The notes: generated by a model not told the origin, from the letters alone. Shown: positions 1 to 10,529, counted from the stretch's first letter. The stretch is 64,000 nucleotides of DNA from Dendrolimus kikuchii (GCA_019925095.2 CM034412.1:2418001-2482000); one strand, 5' to 3'. Made by a program: numbers and translations.

Positions 1-71
1 CAGCTTTCTGATTATTATAGCAGTTTTCATTTCAAATTTATTGTCAGATGAACATAAATACATAATAATAT

Positions 72-545
72 TGTTACATGCCGACAAAAGTGAATGCACA
101 CCTGCCTGTCATAAAGCACAGTTTATTACCTTCTCACATTTTCACTTCATTTGTTTACTTAGAAAAACAGTCAATTGTGTATTATAGTAGTTTATGGCAG
201 TTCGCAAGAATAATTAAGCAGGTGTGCGGATTACGTATTTCTAGGAAATTAAGTCGACGATGCGGGCGGGCACACTTATATTTGTGAAGTATAAAACGAC
301 GGCAGGATGAAGAGGGGAGGCAGTCTAGCGAGAACCGCAGTCAAGCGACGATTACGATACGAGCAAGACGTGTGTACATTGGATGAGCTATATAGTGACG
401 GACTTTGCGCGTGTTATTGAATTGTGCAGTTTGTACTGGCTGTGTTCACTTATATTTGTACCTGTGTTATACGTGATTGTATAGTTCTAATAAATTCTAT
501 AGTAATTCCAACAGCATTTTTAATTCGAGTCCCGCACTCGTAACA
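72..545 (+). mobile_element. Solo LTR (BEL/Pao- or Gypsy-like retrotransposon)
   Basis: This 474-bp LTR starts TGTTAC and ends GTAACA, and is flanked by a 4-bp duplication, atat, at 68-71 and 546-549. A TATA-like gtataaaac lies near 289-297 and an AATAAA polyadenylation signal at 489-494, giving a plausible U3-R-U5 layout. No internal retrotransposon sequence follows, so it is a solo LTR left by recombination between two LTRs. Related LTRs lie at 7355, 14017, 35203, 36400, 41610, 55985 and 57889. One relative sits just upstream of a BEL/Pao-like gag remnant, so the superfamily is probably BEL/Pao; that is inference. Confidence 0.8.
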
Positions 546-550
546 ATATA

Positions 551-730
551 ATAACAGCCCATAAACGTCCCACTGCTGGACTCGGGCCTCCCACTATTGG
601 GGAACGAACAGTATACCCGCCACGCTTGTCCAAGGCGGCTTGGCAGGTTTGACACATCGGTTATCTCAATGTGCAGAAGTCATCACGATGTTTTTCTTCA
701 CCGTTTTTAGCATGTGGTAATTGTAATAAT
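551..730 (-). mobile_element. tRNA-derived SINE T, 3' part, split by a LINE
   Basis: This segment is the body and tail of SINE T, matching the better copy at 9832-10127 (shared words include cggttatctcaatg and catcacgatg). The SINE is interrupted at about 730 by a LINE fragment and resumes at 1259-1355, where the diverged tRNA-like head lies. The flanking duplication is too short to measure with confidence. Confidence 0.6.
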
Positions 731-1258
731 AAGTCATAAGTATTTATTTCGTATAATAATATACAATTATCTGTACACGTCATATCAATTACATTTACAA
801 TTTTCATTAAGGAAAAAATACATAATGTAATTAAATAATTTTAAAATCAAAAAATTCCTCTATTGAGTAAGGCGTCTGCTCGATAAGATAACTATTTAAT
901 CTCTTCTTAAAAGAACCGAGACTTTCGGATTCTTTTATATTGAGAGGCAGTCTATTGTAGATTAAAGGTCCCATTACATGTACCGTCTTGCTCATCTTAG
1001 AGAGCGAGCATGATATGGCCGAGAGCCCTCCCCTGCCCCGAGTGCAGTAAGAATGCGTGCTGCCACGCTCAGCGAAAGTATCCATGTTGACTCTGACGTA
1101 TACCGCAACCTGGTAAATAAATATTGCTGGCAACGTCAGAATGGAAAGATCCTTAAAATAAGGTCTTGCTGACACGTCTTGCTGTACATGCGCTATCATT
1201 CTCACTCCTCTCTTCTGCAGTCGGAAAACTCTCAGCCAATCAGCGGAAAGTCCCCACA
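731..1258 (-). pseudogene. Non-LTR retrotransposon RT C-terminal fragment inside SINE T
   Basis: The minus-strand frame (about 831-1258) encodes the C-terminal region after the palm domain of a Jockey/CR1-like LINE reverse transcriptase. Diagnostic pieces are LSADWLRVFRLQKRGVRMI near the start and IYNRLPLNIKESESLGSFKK near the end, the usual 'N-LP-...-FK-L' finish of this group. It lacks endonuclease, palm motifs and YADD, so it is a 5'-truncated dead copy. The apparent start codon at 1268 lies in the flanking SINE and is not native. The remaining 731-830 is AT-rich and probably the 3' UTR. A second scrap of the same family is at about 30897-30945. Confidence 0.7.
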
Positions 1259-1355
1259 ATATGCACATTAGGTCAGAAAACTGTCTAAGTGGTGCATGCG
1301 TTCCGTTCTTTTAGTTTAAGGATGTCTGTGTCAGCCATTACGCTACCACGACATC
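1259..1355 (-). mobile_element. tRNA-derived SINE T, 5' head, continuing after the LINE
   Basis: This continues the SINE split at 730 and aligns with 10018-10127. A degenerate A box (tagcgtaatgg on the minus strand) survives, but the B box seen in the other copy is mutated here. Confidence 0.5.
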
Positions 1356-2159
1356 TTCCTTCCAGACGACTTCCTGATATACACTTCAATTATATTTCCT
1401 TTACATTGTTTCTTGTTTTTTAAAGTGGCAATAACTTAAATTAAACGTAAGAAAAAAACTGTAAATATGAATTTGCATTTAAAACATGAGCAGAGTTCAG
1501 TCGTTAATTTTAACCACAGTGCGCTTTTGCATAATACCGTCCTGCTACCATTACTATCCAGAATGAACGTTGGCTGCAACGTTTTTGCGTACAACCATCC
1601 AGAGGGCCCTCGATCTTAGGGTATGGTCTGGGTTGAAAGCGGGTAATTGTTTTGCTACTATGTGCCTATAACCTGGTCATAAAGTCTAGAAGTCTACATG
1701 ATTTTTTTTATGCCTTTTGGTAATGTTCTATCTTGTCTATGGTCAATGCCAGGGAATTATAAAAAAAAGTGAAGTTATCCATATAATTTTAATGTTAATG
1801 TTGATCCAAGTCGAAAATTCGTTAAAAACAACTAAATGCGTGTACAGCAATAATATGTTTCACATGAGCAGTGATTTTTAAAGTTTACCAAGGATGCTAA
1901 AGCAATTTGATTTAAAAATCTTTTCATTATGTTAGTCATTCTACACAGAATAGTTACATAATTATAAAAATGCAAAATAATGGTGTACAAAAGCTTGACG
2001 CTAAAAAGAGTTTTCTTTCAGCATCTAGTGAGAGGGGAAAAATAAGAGGCATGGTTTTGTGTACTAAAGTTTGTATATGTACATAGGTACTCATAACTAA
2101 ACATATATGTATATATTTGAAAATACATATTTGCATAACAAAATGCATAAATATATATT
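1356..2159. other. AT-rich intergenic DNA, no gene seen
   Basis: No coding frame, RNA gene or recognisable repeat is supported here. The only longer frame (1954-2226, minus) has no recognisable domain and runs into a Helitron. Confidence 0.5.
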
Positions 2160-2362
2160 CTAGCTGTCCCGGCAGACGTTGTTCTGCCCTGAAGAAATAA
2201 AATTTAAAACCCGATTGCATCGCCACCTACCGGGTTCAATTGAGAATCTAAACTATCCGCGAATCCACTTGAACACAAACAAAAAAATTCATTCAAATCG
2301 GTCCAGCCGTTTAGGAGGAGTTCACTGTCAACACACGTACAGAACAATTATATATATAAAGA
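2160..2362 (-). mobile_element. Non-autonomous Helitron (Lep1-like)
   Basis: Read on the minus strand, the element begins TCTTTATATATATA and ends in gacagCTAG followed by A on the flank. The TC...CTAG termini without a target duplication are the Helitron signature. The interior contains the typical phrase 'atcggtccagccg' seen in lepidopteran copies. A relative with the same termini lies at 55715-55923 on the other strand. Confidence 0.65.
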
Positions 2363-2389
2363 TATACATGTAATCAAGTTATAATTTAA

Positions 2390-2660
2390 CGATTTTTACC
2401 AAAAAACCGCCGACATGACAGGTTTGTAATGGCGTTTAGCTTCTCTTAATCTAATAATTGTCCTGTTGATCAGTTACAAGGTGTTATAAAACTGTGACTT
2501 ACAAAATTAATAGCTATTATTATTAAAGTAAACATCATAGGTTGTGTTGACAAAATGCGTATATCGAAAATAAACCAACGTAATACTTACACTATGTTCG
2601 ACGTAATACTAAAATTAACTGCCAAAATTACTCTTTTCATAATGCTAAAACTCAGACAAA
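2390..2660. repeat. Dispersed repeat Q, copy 1
   Basis: About 260 bp shared in the same orientation with 44385-44645, including acatgacaggtttgtaa, aaagtaaacatcata and tatgttcgacgtaatac. No coding capacity and no terminal structure was found. A further 40-bp word at about 2725-2765 recurs in reverse at 49187-49228, so the block may extend. The family is not recognised. Confidence 0.55.
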
Positions 2661-3099
2661 TGTGTGAAAGTGGAGTCACTGTTGCTTTCTACTCTTTTTG
2701 GCCAACCTGTATACCTATATATATGAATTATCTCTCAATGTTTAACGTCATTAAAAATGTCGCATCTCATATAACGTATTAAATAAACCCTTGGCTACAT
2801 CCTGACTTAGTTACTAACACTAACATTATACCAAATGCAGCAGGGGCACAAGGAAAACAAGGCATAAGATTAAATAATACGCTTGGTAGGTCACCGCTCG
2901 TGACTTGTACCACATCAAGTTTTCAGCTGAAATTAATTACATTCCTGATGTAGAGGTGATCACTAATTAGATATTTTGTAACGGACCTCAAGCTTTATGA
3001 GTCTCGTTTCATTAATATTCAAATAAGGAAATGTTTTACTGTTTGTTGAATTTTAATTTCGAATTTAGAGACTTTTTAGAGTTCCGTGGTTATGTTGGC

Positions 3100-3350
3100 A
3101 ATATAGAGGTAGAGAAGATTGAGGTGGTTTGGGCATGTAATGAGGAGGGATGAAAGTCATGTGACAAAAAGAATGTTAAACTGCAAGATTGATGGGTACA
3201 AATGTCAAGGTCAAAGGTAGAACACAAAAGAGATGGATGCATTATGTGAAGGATGATATGATGATTTGTGGTATAACAGACGAAGTATGTCAGAATAGAG
3301 GAGCATGGAAGGAAATGACATCTTGTGCTGATCCCAAATAATTGTGAGAA
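3100..3350 (+). pseudogene. RTE-type LINE C-terminal remnant, degenerate
   Basis: The plus strand encodes in pieces a R-L-R-W-F-G-H-V-M-R-R motif (near 3115), then G-Y-K-C-Q-G-R, then R-W-M-H-Y-V-K-D-D-M. This is the C-terminal 'WFGHV...GR...W.D' module of RTE-type LINE proteins. Frameshifts and stop codons break it. It is only distantly related to the C-LINE copies elsewhere in the window. Confidence 0.55.
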
Positions 3351-3369
3351 GTTGAAAGGAAGTTGAGGA

Positions 3370-3600
3370 ATGGTTGACGAGAAGACTTGCCGAAGCTTAC
3401 CGAACGCTGCTCAGCCTAACTGGATCCTCCTACTGGCTTCCTCCTCGAAGTTGTGCCTGCTTACCTGGATTTTTTGTTGATTCTTTGAGCGACGGCGAAT
3501 GGAGCAAACGTGTCCTGGAGTGGAGACCACGTCTCGTATGAGCTGCGCAAGGTCGCCGCTGGATGAGGAAGACGGGAGACCGGGATATGTGGCGCAATAA
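3370..3600. pseudogene. 5'-inverted RTE-like LINE fragment
   Basis: Two pieces of one LINE lie head to head. About 3375-3460 reads on the minus strand as ...RRIQLGWAAFGKLR-like sequence, and 3481-3598 reads on the plus strand as GEWSKRVLEWRPRL... followed by GRRWMRKTGDRDMWR. In the family (compare 60486-61120) the first piece lies upstream of the second on the same strand. Inversion of the 5' piece is the outcome expected from twin priming during target-primed reverse transcription. Confidence 0.6.
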
Positions 3601-3759
3601 AAAAATAATAATAATAATAAATTTATCCTTACGGCTCGAAATACTTGATCTACCTAAACACATTTACATCTCATTACAAAAAGCAGCAATACTCAATACA
3701 TGTAGGATAGTTAGAAAATTTCTGCAATTAAATGAAGAAGAACAATATGTAACACTATA

Positions 3760-4385
3760 AAAAATAAAACACCACCATTCATGACACCACGCCCCAAATT
3801 AGCACTTGGTGTTCACCCGTGTTAATTTGGTATTTCCAGGTTAACCTGAGTCTTATTTATTTATTTACTTCCCATAAAAAGAAAAACAAAATTTAAAGAG
3901 TACAAAAATTTGATAAACTTAATTAAATGGGAAGGACAGGAGCCCAAACTAGGTAAACCGTGTATGATGGTACTCCTGGCGCTCGCCTCCCGTTAAGCAC
4001 TATTTCTATAATAACCGCCGTCAAAGAGCACTACAATGAAAGAAAAAAAAAGAATAATCATAATAATAAAATAAAATAAAATAATAAAAAAAACATAGGA
4101 TCGTCCAAGACGACCTCCGACCGCCGTATGCTACGGCCGTGTGGATGACTGGCGGGGAAACTCTCACCTCTAGGTGAGAACCGAGATAGTCGGAGAGACC
4201 CATATCTCCGGGTAGCAAATGGTGGTGCCAGCCCAGACCGGCCGTCGTCTGTCCGGGCTGGAGGTGAATATCCAAAGATCAATTTTTTTTAATGGTGAAA
4301 ATTTGACATAAACTCCTTACAAGTACATTCAAATTTCTACCAATGACAAGGCAAGTAAATAAATAGTAAGGTACCAATAAATAAA
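3760..4385. other. Unrecognised block with a GC-rich core at 4100-4260
   Basis: An A-rich tract precedes a GC-rich core and a short T8 run ends it near 4290. Two overlapping minus-strand frames of 74 and 84 codons cross it, with no domain I recognise. The composition contrast suggests a retroposon fragment, but I cannot name the family. Confidence 0.3.
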
Positions 4386-4389
4386 TAGT

Positions 4390-4725
4390 CTTTTTATAAG
4401 CTTTTATTTAACTTGCAATGGATGTAGCTATGTATGTATGTATGTATGTAAGTTCGGGTGGAATCTTGCAAGTAAAATTTGACCAACTTCCCGGTTTCCG
4501 ATTGAGCTGAAATTTTGCACGCATATGTATATCGCGTGACAATGCAATAATAAGGTACCATGGAGCTGATCTGATGATGGAGTTGGAAGGTGGCCATAGG
4601 AACTCCTGCACTAAACAAGATAGACCCGTCGTGTTTGGGCTCGTTTTACTTGTCTTGGCTAGCACTCTGCTGCTACATGATATGCAGGATCTCAAAAGCT
4701 TGTATTTAAAAATCTTTTTTTGTTA
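4390..4725 (+). repeat. Dispersed repeat N, copy 1, with internal (ATGT)n
   Basis: This ~335-bp repeat recurs at 23025-23330, 34155-34735 (split) and, truncated, at 28498-28613. Conserved words are gtaagttcgggtgg, ccgattgagctgaaattt, catgatatccaggatctc and a short ATGT array. Both ends carry an acaagctttt-like word in inverted orientation, which may be a short terminal inverted repeat. A minus-strand frame of 75-100 codons is partly preserved between copies but carries no recognised domain. Confidence 0.65.
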
Positions 4726-5088
4726 TTACTTTTGACGTGTTTTTTTCTAATTCAACTAACGTCAATAAACTATAAAATAAATGGACCAAAAGTTGATTGA
4801 ATTTTTATTAAACACATAACGTGTATTGAGAAATATGTAACGCAGCCTGAAAACGCTATTTGTATGCAACGTTTGACATAACTTTGTGGTAGTTGGGAAA
4901 TATCGTAAAAATGCTTTGACGTACAATAGTTGGAGTGCAACGTCACTTTGTATTCATAGCGCATTTGCAGGGTTACTATATTAAGTAGGGATGGGACGAT
5001 GTTGTCGACATCGACATTTTTTAATTTATTTTTATTTATTTACTTCCCACAAAAACAAAAGAAATAGAAACATAGGTAAAAGAACACA

Positions 5089-5400
5089 TTTTTTTTTATT
5101 GCAGGAGTTCAGCAGACAGGCAGATGGCCCACTTGATGGAAAGCGGTTACCATCGCCTATGGACATTTGCAACACCAGAGGTGCTACAAATGCGCTGCTG
5201 CTCTCTTAAGGGAGACTGGAACCTGGTTACTAATGCCGGAATACAACTCAAGGTTATTATAGCGACATACTTAAGACCAGGGGTGGTAGCTATCCAGTCG
5301 GGCTAATGCCCTACCACCTGGCTGTGGGTTGTTTAGTCGCCTCTTACGACAGGCCGCCCGGCCGCAGGAAATTGTATTCTTTCTCCGTTCCTGCACGGAT
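5089..5400 (-). mobile_element. SINE-A copy, near full length
   Basis: One of about seventeen copies of a ~310-bp element. On its own strand it starts atccgtgcaggaacgg, ends in actcctgcaataaaaa and is followed by an A-rich tail. The last ~105 bp are shared with the 3' ends of Jockey/CR1-like LINEs at 21640 and 52470 (see findings). A ~70-codon frame runs through many copies but resembles no protein and is probably chance. Confidence 0.75.
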
Positions 5401-5717
5401 GCTGCACACATTGCTGACATGATACACACAAGCTCTATGAAGTCGGCAAACAAAGAATACACACTGAATAAACCCACTACATCAGATTCGATAAACCACA
5501 AATCCTCGCAAAAGAGAATCGTTTCATACCTAGAATGATGCGTGAGGCTATTGGAATCAAAATACACCCAAATTTCAATTGAGAACATGGTTGGCAAGTA
5601 CCATCTGTTTAGGATCCGCTCATTAAAATTATTAAGTACCAAACCCAGCAAAAAATAATTGACAGACCTCAAGACCAGTGAGGAAACATAGCCAGCATTC
5701 TGGGCTACTTACCCATA

Positions 5718-5831
5718 ATTCAAATTCAAATTCAAAAATTTTTATTCAAAATAAGTTCTTCACTTTTTGAAGGCCATACATATAAGTTAAAAATTAAATT
5801 TACTTCCTATACTATGTACACCGCTTCGCAA
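5718..5831 (+). mobile_element. Retroposon P, 5' part, split by retroposon D
   Basis: This matches the full P copy at 48701-49136 (reversed) and those at 9217 and 24630. It ends within the word caccgcttcgcaa (5819-5831), which is repeated exactly at 6288-6300 on the far side of D. P resumes there for about 30 bp before diverging. Confidence 0.65.
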
Positions 5832-6287
5832 TAAAACTTATACACATACTTAAACCTACGCGCACTACCATCGCATTGCATTACACGCACACTCCACAAA
5901 CAAACCAAGACACACAAAGAGCCTAAAAATTAATAACCCAGGCACAGAAAAGAAAAAAACAACACACATGGCACTAGATAGGACTATATATATATATAAG
6001 TATAGATATAAGGCCAACACTGCACATGCACTTCCTCACAACACCAGCATGTAACAGATACACTCTACATTAGTATAAGTTCAGTATTAAAATTAGAATA
6101 AATTAATATAATAAGTTATTCTTAAGGTACACCAAAACACAAAAATTACTACATATAATGTCACATACACTAACAAAAATAAACAATAAGCGTGTATGGG
6201 GTCTCAAATTTTTCATAAAAATTAAGTAGTAAAAAAGGGTACGGAACTCGAGTCCGTAGAGATATTAATAATAATTAAAAAAAAAAA
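5832..6287 (+). mobile_element. Retroposon D, uninterrupted copy
   Basis: This 456-bp insertion into P has a perfect 13-bp target duplication and a right-hand A-rich tail, so it is a retroposon on the plus strand. Near its 3' end is a short palindrome, cggaactcgagtccg. Two more copies, both reversed and both carrying later insertions, lie at 8371-9098 and 44690-45720. It has no coding capacity; it could be a SINE or a LINE 3' UTR. Confidence 0.7.
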
Positions 6288-6541
6288 CACCGCTTCGCAA
6301 CGTGTTATTTATTGCTTTTAAGCAAAGAATAGAAGACAGCCTAGGTTCAGTATTCTACTTATAGTCTTGAGGGACTATGAGTAGTATACAATATAACTAT
6401 GTTAAGCTTTCTTTTGTTGTATTAGCTTATAAATTCATTTTATTTTTTTCAATATAAAAGTTATGTCTTGACAAATTATGTATTAATTCAGAATAATAAC
6501 CGTAGAATAATATAAAGCTAGATTGATTCCTAAATCTTATA

Positions 6542-6784
6542 TCTTATTCTAATATATAAAGCTGAAGAGTTTTTTTTGTTTGAACGCACTAATCTCAGGA
6601 ACTACTTGTCTGATTTGAAAAAAAATTTCAGTGTTGGATAACCCATTTATCGAGGAAAGCTATAGGCTACATATCATCACGTTAAGACCAATAGGAGCGG
6701 AGCACCAATGTTTCAAAATCGGGTTTTTTTTTTACTTACTTTTTTTATCTATTCCACGCGGACGAAGTCACGGGCAGAAGCTAG
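6542..6784 (+). mobile_element. Non-autonomous Helitron (Lep1-like)
   Basis: It begins tcttattctaatatata and ends gaagCTAG followed by T. The interior (gctgaagagt, ctaatctcaggaactact, ccaataggagcggagcacc) matches the copy at 34774-35012 closely. The TC and CTAG termini inserted between A and T are the Helitron hallmark. No Rep/helicase sequence is present. Confidence 0.75.
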
Positions 6785-6840
6785 TTAAATAAAAAGTCGA
6801 AGAAAGTAACAAACATAACAATATTAACTAAAATAAAATA

Positions 6841-7352
6841 CAGTAGAACCTCTTTAAACCGAACTTAAAGGGCGACGCCAAAAAATTGGAGTTATAGAGT
6901 TTTCGACTTATGCGAATTTTATAAGGAAACATTCGATTTGTAGAGGTTAAGATTTATTCAAATAATCTAGTTTTTTTTTTATTACGTATAGGTTCGCGTT
7001 TGACCATTATCTCGCTCGATTTGAGCGGAGATATGGCCTAAGATCGAGCACGCTTACCTATTCACACGAGACTTGAAGACACCCAGGTTTGTAGGTTTCG
7101 GGAAAAACAGACTCCGGCAGTGAGTTCCACTCCTTTGCTGTGCGCATTATGAAGGACTCAAAGCGCTTTGTTCGTATAGGTGGTATGTCCACCATTTAGG
7201 GGTACCGCATGCCAGTGCGTCTGGTTGTCCGATGATGGAAGGGAGACGGCGGGATGAGATTGAAAAGCGCCATAAATAGTTGTAAAGGTTGTAAAATCAA
7301 ATATTACTGTTCGAGGTCCAATTTATTTTTTCGCCTTATAGAGGAAAAATAA
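6841..7352 (+). mobile_element. pogo/Tigger-like DNA element K, interrupted by a LINE piece
   Basis: The left end is TA followed by CAGTAGAACCTCTTTAAA, typical of pogo/Tigger terminal repeats at a TA target. The same end occurs at 38113, and the right end at 39421 in a second copy. The interior is a short non-coding stretch, so this is a MITE-like derivative. A LINE fragment occupies about 6970-7288. The right terminus is lost where LTR sequence starts at 7355. Confidence 0.6.
6970..7288 (-). pseudogene. Jockey/CR1-like LINE 3' end nested in K
   Basis: The minus strand encodes, with frameshifts, a finish related to RTKRFESFIMRTAKEWNSLP and then VFPE...GVFKSR. It is followed by a 3' UTR that includes a stem (gccatatctccgctc/gagcgagataatgg) and cgcgaaccta before the A-tail. 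The same family is at 10535-10789 (plus) and 45765-46050 (minus). Confidence 0.6.
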
Positions 7353-7354
7353 GT

Positions 7355-7801
7355 AACTATACAAACACCTATAACACATACAAATATAACCGAACGCAAC
7401 AAGTCCAAACGTAATGCAGCAGGTCGTAATTCAATAAAACGCGCAAAGGCCGTCACTTATTAGATTCCTGATTGTAGTACACACGTCTTGCTTCACTCGT
7501 GGTTCTCGCTCAACTGCGTCCCTCTCCATCAGGTCATCGTTTTATACTGCAAAAATGCAATGTCCGCGTATCTAAGTCGACTTAATCCGCCACACCTGAC
7601 TAATGACTCGGCCGCAAACTGCCATAAAAGAGTACAATAAAACAATGGGCTGTTTTCTAATCACAAATTTTAAACACAAAGTAACCAAAGAAGACAATCA
7701 TAAAAGAGTTAGAATTAGTTTAAATGCCGCCAGGTAATAAAATGTGTTTTGTTTCAGATATACAGGTGGATTTTGTTTTTGTCGAGACCTGAGTTGTAAC
7801 A
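7355..7801 (-). mobile_element. Truncated LTR of the 72-545 family
   Basis: Reverse-oriented LTR ending in gtaaca at 7796-7801, the complement of a TGTTAC start. It shares the promoter-proximal and 'gcaaaggccgtcact' blocks of the family. Its 3' terminus is missing at the junction with element K, so it is not a clean solo LTR. Confidence 0.65.
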
Positions 7802-7828
7802 ATATTTACTAACAATAGTTTAGTTTTT

Positions 7829-8139
7829 ATCCGTGCAGGAACGGAGAAAGAATACAATTTCCTGCCGCCTGGCGGCCTGTCGTAAGAGGCGACTAAACAT
7901 CCCATAGCCAGGTGGTAGGATATTTGCTTGACTGGATGGCTACCACCCCTGGTCTAAAGTATGCCGCCATAACAACCTTGAGTTGTGTTCCGGCATTAGT
8001 GACCAGGTTCCAGTCTCCTTTAAGAGAGCAGCGGCGCATTTGTAGCACCTTCGGTGTTGCAAATGTCCATAGGCGATGGTAACCGCTTTCCATCAAGTGG
8101 GCCGTCTGCCTGTCTGCTGATCTCCTGCAATAAAAAAAA
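7829..8139 (+). mobile_element. SINE-A copy, full length
   Basis: It runs from atccgtgcaggaacgg to ctcctgcaataaaaaaaa. It keeps both the 5' inverted pair gcaggaa/ttcctgc and the central ccaggtggtag hairpin. Confidence 0.75.
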
Positions 8140-8370
8140 GCGCACTCTGTTCGTATTCATACAGCATCCGAACGTCAACCGTCGACCCCCTATATTAAAT
8201 AGTGATGGAACTTTTTATCGACATGAATGATTTATTGAGCACAAAGTTATACACTGGGGAGTGTTATGGCCGTCCGAAGATAGTTTTATGGAGTCATTAT
8301 AAGCAGCTACCTACTAACTTTTTCTCGGGAGCATCTCCTATACAGGCTGTATCCTAACTAATATATATAT

Positions 8371-9098
8371 TTTTTTAACAACTCTACGGACTCGAGTTCC
8401 GTACCCTTTTTCACAACTTAATTTCTATGAAAGTTTTTTGAGTTCATACACGCTTATTGTTTATTTTTGTTACTGTGTTTGACATTAATTTAGTGATTTT
8501 TATGTTGTGGTGTGTACCTTAAGAATAACTTATTATATCAATTTATTCTAATTTTAATACTGACGCTCGCGGACCGCGTTCGTAATACCGAAGTAAGAAA
8601 GAGAGTTGCTCTGAAAGAGAGTGTCGGGGTGAAGGTAAGGAAAGGAATGCTCCGGTGGTTCGGGCAAGTGGAAAGAATGCATGATGAAAGTATGACTAAC
8701 CAGATATACAATGCAAAAGTGGATGGATGCAGAAGTCGTGGAAGGCCACGACACACCTTCCATGATCAAACTGATCGTGTACTAGCAGAAGGTGATGTCA
8801 GGAGCCTTAATAACAGACGAGCGTGCATGACAAGAGCTATGAATGTCAAAGAAGCAAGTGAGGTGTGTAAGAATAAGCCTGAATAGCGCTCTGTTGGTCG
8901 TGCCTACCCGGCAAGGGAACTGGCGTGAAGTTATGTATGTATGTAATTTTAATACTAAACTTATACTAATGTAGAGTGTATCTGTTACAGGCTGGTGTTG
9001 TGAGGAAGTGCATGTGCAGTGTATGCCTTATGTCTATACCTATATATATAGGCTGTGTGTGTCTTGGTTTGTTTGTGAAGTGTGCGTATAATGCACTA
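8371..9098 (-). mobile_element. Retroposon D, copy 2, split by C-LINE
   Basis: Reverse copy of the 5832-6287 element, with its poly-T side at 8371. D sequence is interrupted at 8561 and resumes at 8957. The 5' end (right side) stops near 9098. Confidence 0.65.
8562..8943 (+). pseudogene. C-LINE (RTE-type) 5'-truncated copy with (ATGT)n tail
   Basis: The insertion is flanked by the 13-bp duplication taattttaatact (8549-8561 and 8944-8956) inside retroposon D. It encodes the C-terminal ~110 residues of the C-LINE protein: KGMLRWFGQVERMHDESM, then GCRSRGRPRHTFHDQ, then RVLAEGDVRSL, and a CKNKP finish, with an early stop (tag at 8884) where relatives continue to ARELA. It lacks endonuclease and RT. 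The tail is gtatgtatgtaa. Eleven copies or pieces of this family lie in the window, several open across the whole segment, which points to fairly recent activity. Confidence 0.8.
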
Positions 9099-9216
9099 CT
9101 AACTAATATTATAAATTGGAATGTGAGTTTATTTGTTTGTGACGCCTTCACGTGTTAACTGTGCAACAGACCATCATGAGAGTAGACGGGGGACTTTTCG
9201 GCCAAAAAAATATAAT

Positions 9217-9560
9217 TAAATCAAATTCAAATTCGAAAGTTTAATTCAAAATAAGTTCCACTGGAGATTTTTGAAGTTCATAGACATAAATTAAAATTTA
9301 CTTTTACTTCCTAGTCTATGTACACCGCTGCGCAATTTACTGCTGTTAAGGAGAAGAAGCGGCAAAAACTCCCCAGCAACACGTCTAGCTAAAAATTGTT
9401 TTTCTTTATATTTCTTAATCTATTTATATCTCAGGATCTATTTTTTATAAGTTTTTACAGAAGTATGTTACAGAAAAATTTTGAAGAATTTATGGAGTTG
9501 TAGCAAACAGTGCATACGCATATGACAAAGACACAATAAAAGGAAAGAATCTGAAGAATC
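9217..9560 (+). mobile_element. Retroposon P copy
   Basis: It begins with caaattcaaattcgaaag and includes the conserved words tgtacaccgct, gagaagaagcggcaa and ccccagcaacacgtctagc. It ends near gacaaagacacaataaaagg, directly before a SINE-A copy. Confidence 0.6.
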
Positions 9561-9825
9561 TGCGCAGGAACGGAGAAAGAATACAGTTTCCTGCGGCCGG
9601 GCGGCCTGTTGTAAGAGACGACAAAACAACCCACAGCCAGGTGGTAGGGTATTTGCCTATCTGGAATGCTACCACTACTGGTTTAGGGTATGTCACCATA
9701 ACAACCTTGAGTTGTGTTCCGGTATTAGTGTCCAGGTTCCAGTCTCCCTATAGCATGCAGTAGCACATTGGTGTCACAGATGTGCATAAGCGATGGTAAC
9801 CGCTTTTCATGCAATAAAAAAAAGT
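9561..9825 (+). mobile_element. SINE-A copy, diverged with a shortened 3' end
   Basis: The 5' part is close to the consensus. The 3' part has lost the aagtgggccgtctgcctg block, passing directly from ccgcttttca to tgcaataaaa. Confidence 0.65.
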
Positions 9826-9831
9826 TATACA

Positions 9832-10127
9832 TGATAATAAGAGCCAATAAAAGTCCCACTGCTGGGGCTTGGGCCTCCCATTTTTAAAGGGGGAACGGAC
9901 AGTATACCCGCTACGATTGCACAAGCCGGATTAGTAGGTTTGACACATCGGTTATCTCAATGAGCAGGTTTCATCACGATGTTTTCCTTAACCATTAGCC
10001 TGTGGTAATTGTAAAAATATGCACATTAGATCAGAAAACTGCCTAATCGGTGCATGCTTCCCGCATTCGAACCCGCGCCCTTTGAATTTGGGATGCGTAC
10101 GCTAGCCACTTGGCTATCACGGCCTTT
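9832..10127 (-). mobile_element. tRNA-derived SINE T, near complete
   Basis: On the minus strand the head has an RNA polymerase III type 2 promoter: A box TAGCCAAGTGG (plus coordinates 10106-10116) and B box GGTTCGAATGC (10063-10073), spaced as in a tRNA. The body carries catcacgatg and ctcaatgagcagg blocks, also found in the split copy at 551-1355. The head resembles a tRNA, but no complete acceptor stem is present, so it is a SINE and not a tRNA gene. Confidence 0.8.
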
Positions 10128-10218
10128 TGGCTAGGGGGGAGTTCGGGGAGTATGCCACGGAATTGCATGAATTGGTTCCTCCCTCACCATTTTACCACCG
10201 GACAAGCAGACATACTCG

Positions 10219-10520
10219 CTCATACATACATACATAACTTCACGCCAGTTCCCTTCCGGGGTAGGCACGAACAACAGAGCCGCCATTCAGGCTTATTAAT
10301 ACACACCTCACTTGCTTCTTTGACATTCATAACTCTTGTCATGCGCGCTTGTCTGTTCTTAAGGCTCCTGACATCACCTTCTGCTAGTACACGATCAATT
10401 TGATCATGGAAGGTGTGTGGTGTCGTGGCTTTCCACGACTTCTACATTGATCCACTTTTGCATTGTATATCTGTTTAGTCAGTCTTTCATCATGCATTCT
10501 TTCCACATGCCCGAACCATC
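10219..10520 (-). pseudogene. C-LINE 3' fragment
   Basis: Reverse copy with its (CATA)n side at 10219. It encodes part of the GCRSRGRPRHTFHDQ and RVLAEGDVRSL module, with frameshifts caused by small indels near 10270 and 10420. It abuts another LINE fragment at about 10530. Confidence 0.7.
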
Positions 10521-10529
10521 GTGCTCATG

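Noticed and set aside
4390..4725. Conserved minus-strand protein in repeat N
   Set aside because: The frame is only partly kept between copies, differs at both ends, and shows no known domain.
10020..10127. Possible tRNA gene on the minus strand
   Set aside because: A and B boxes are good, but no paired acceptor stem is present and the sequence continues into a repeated SINE body.
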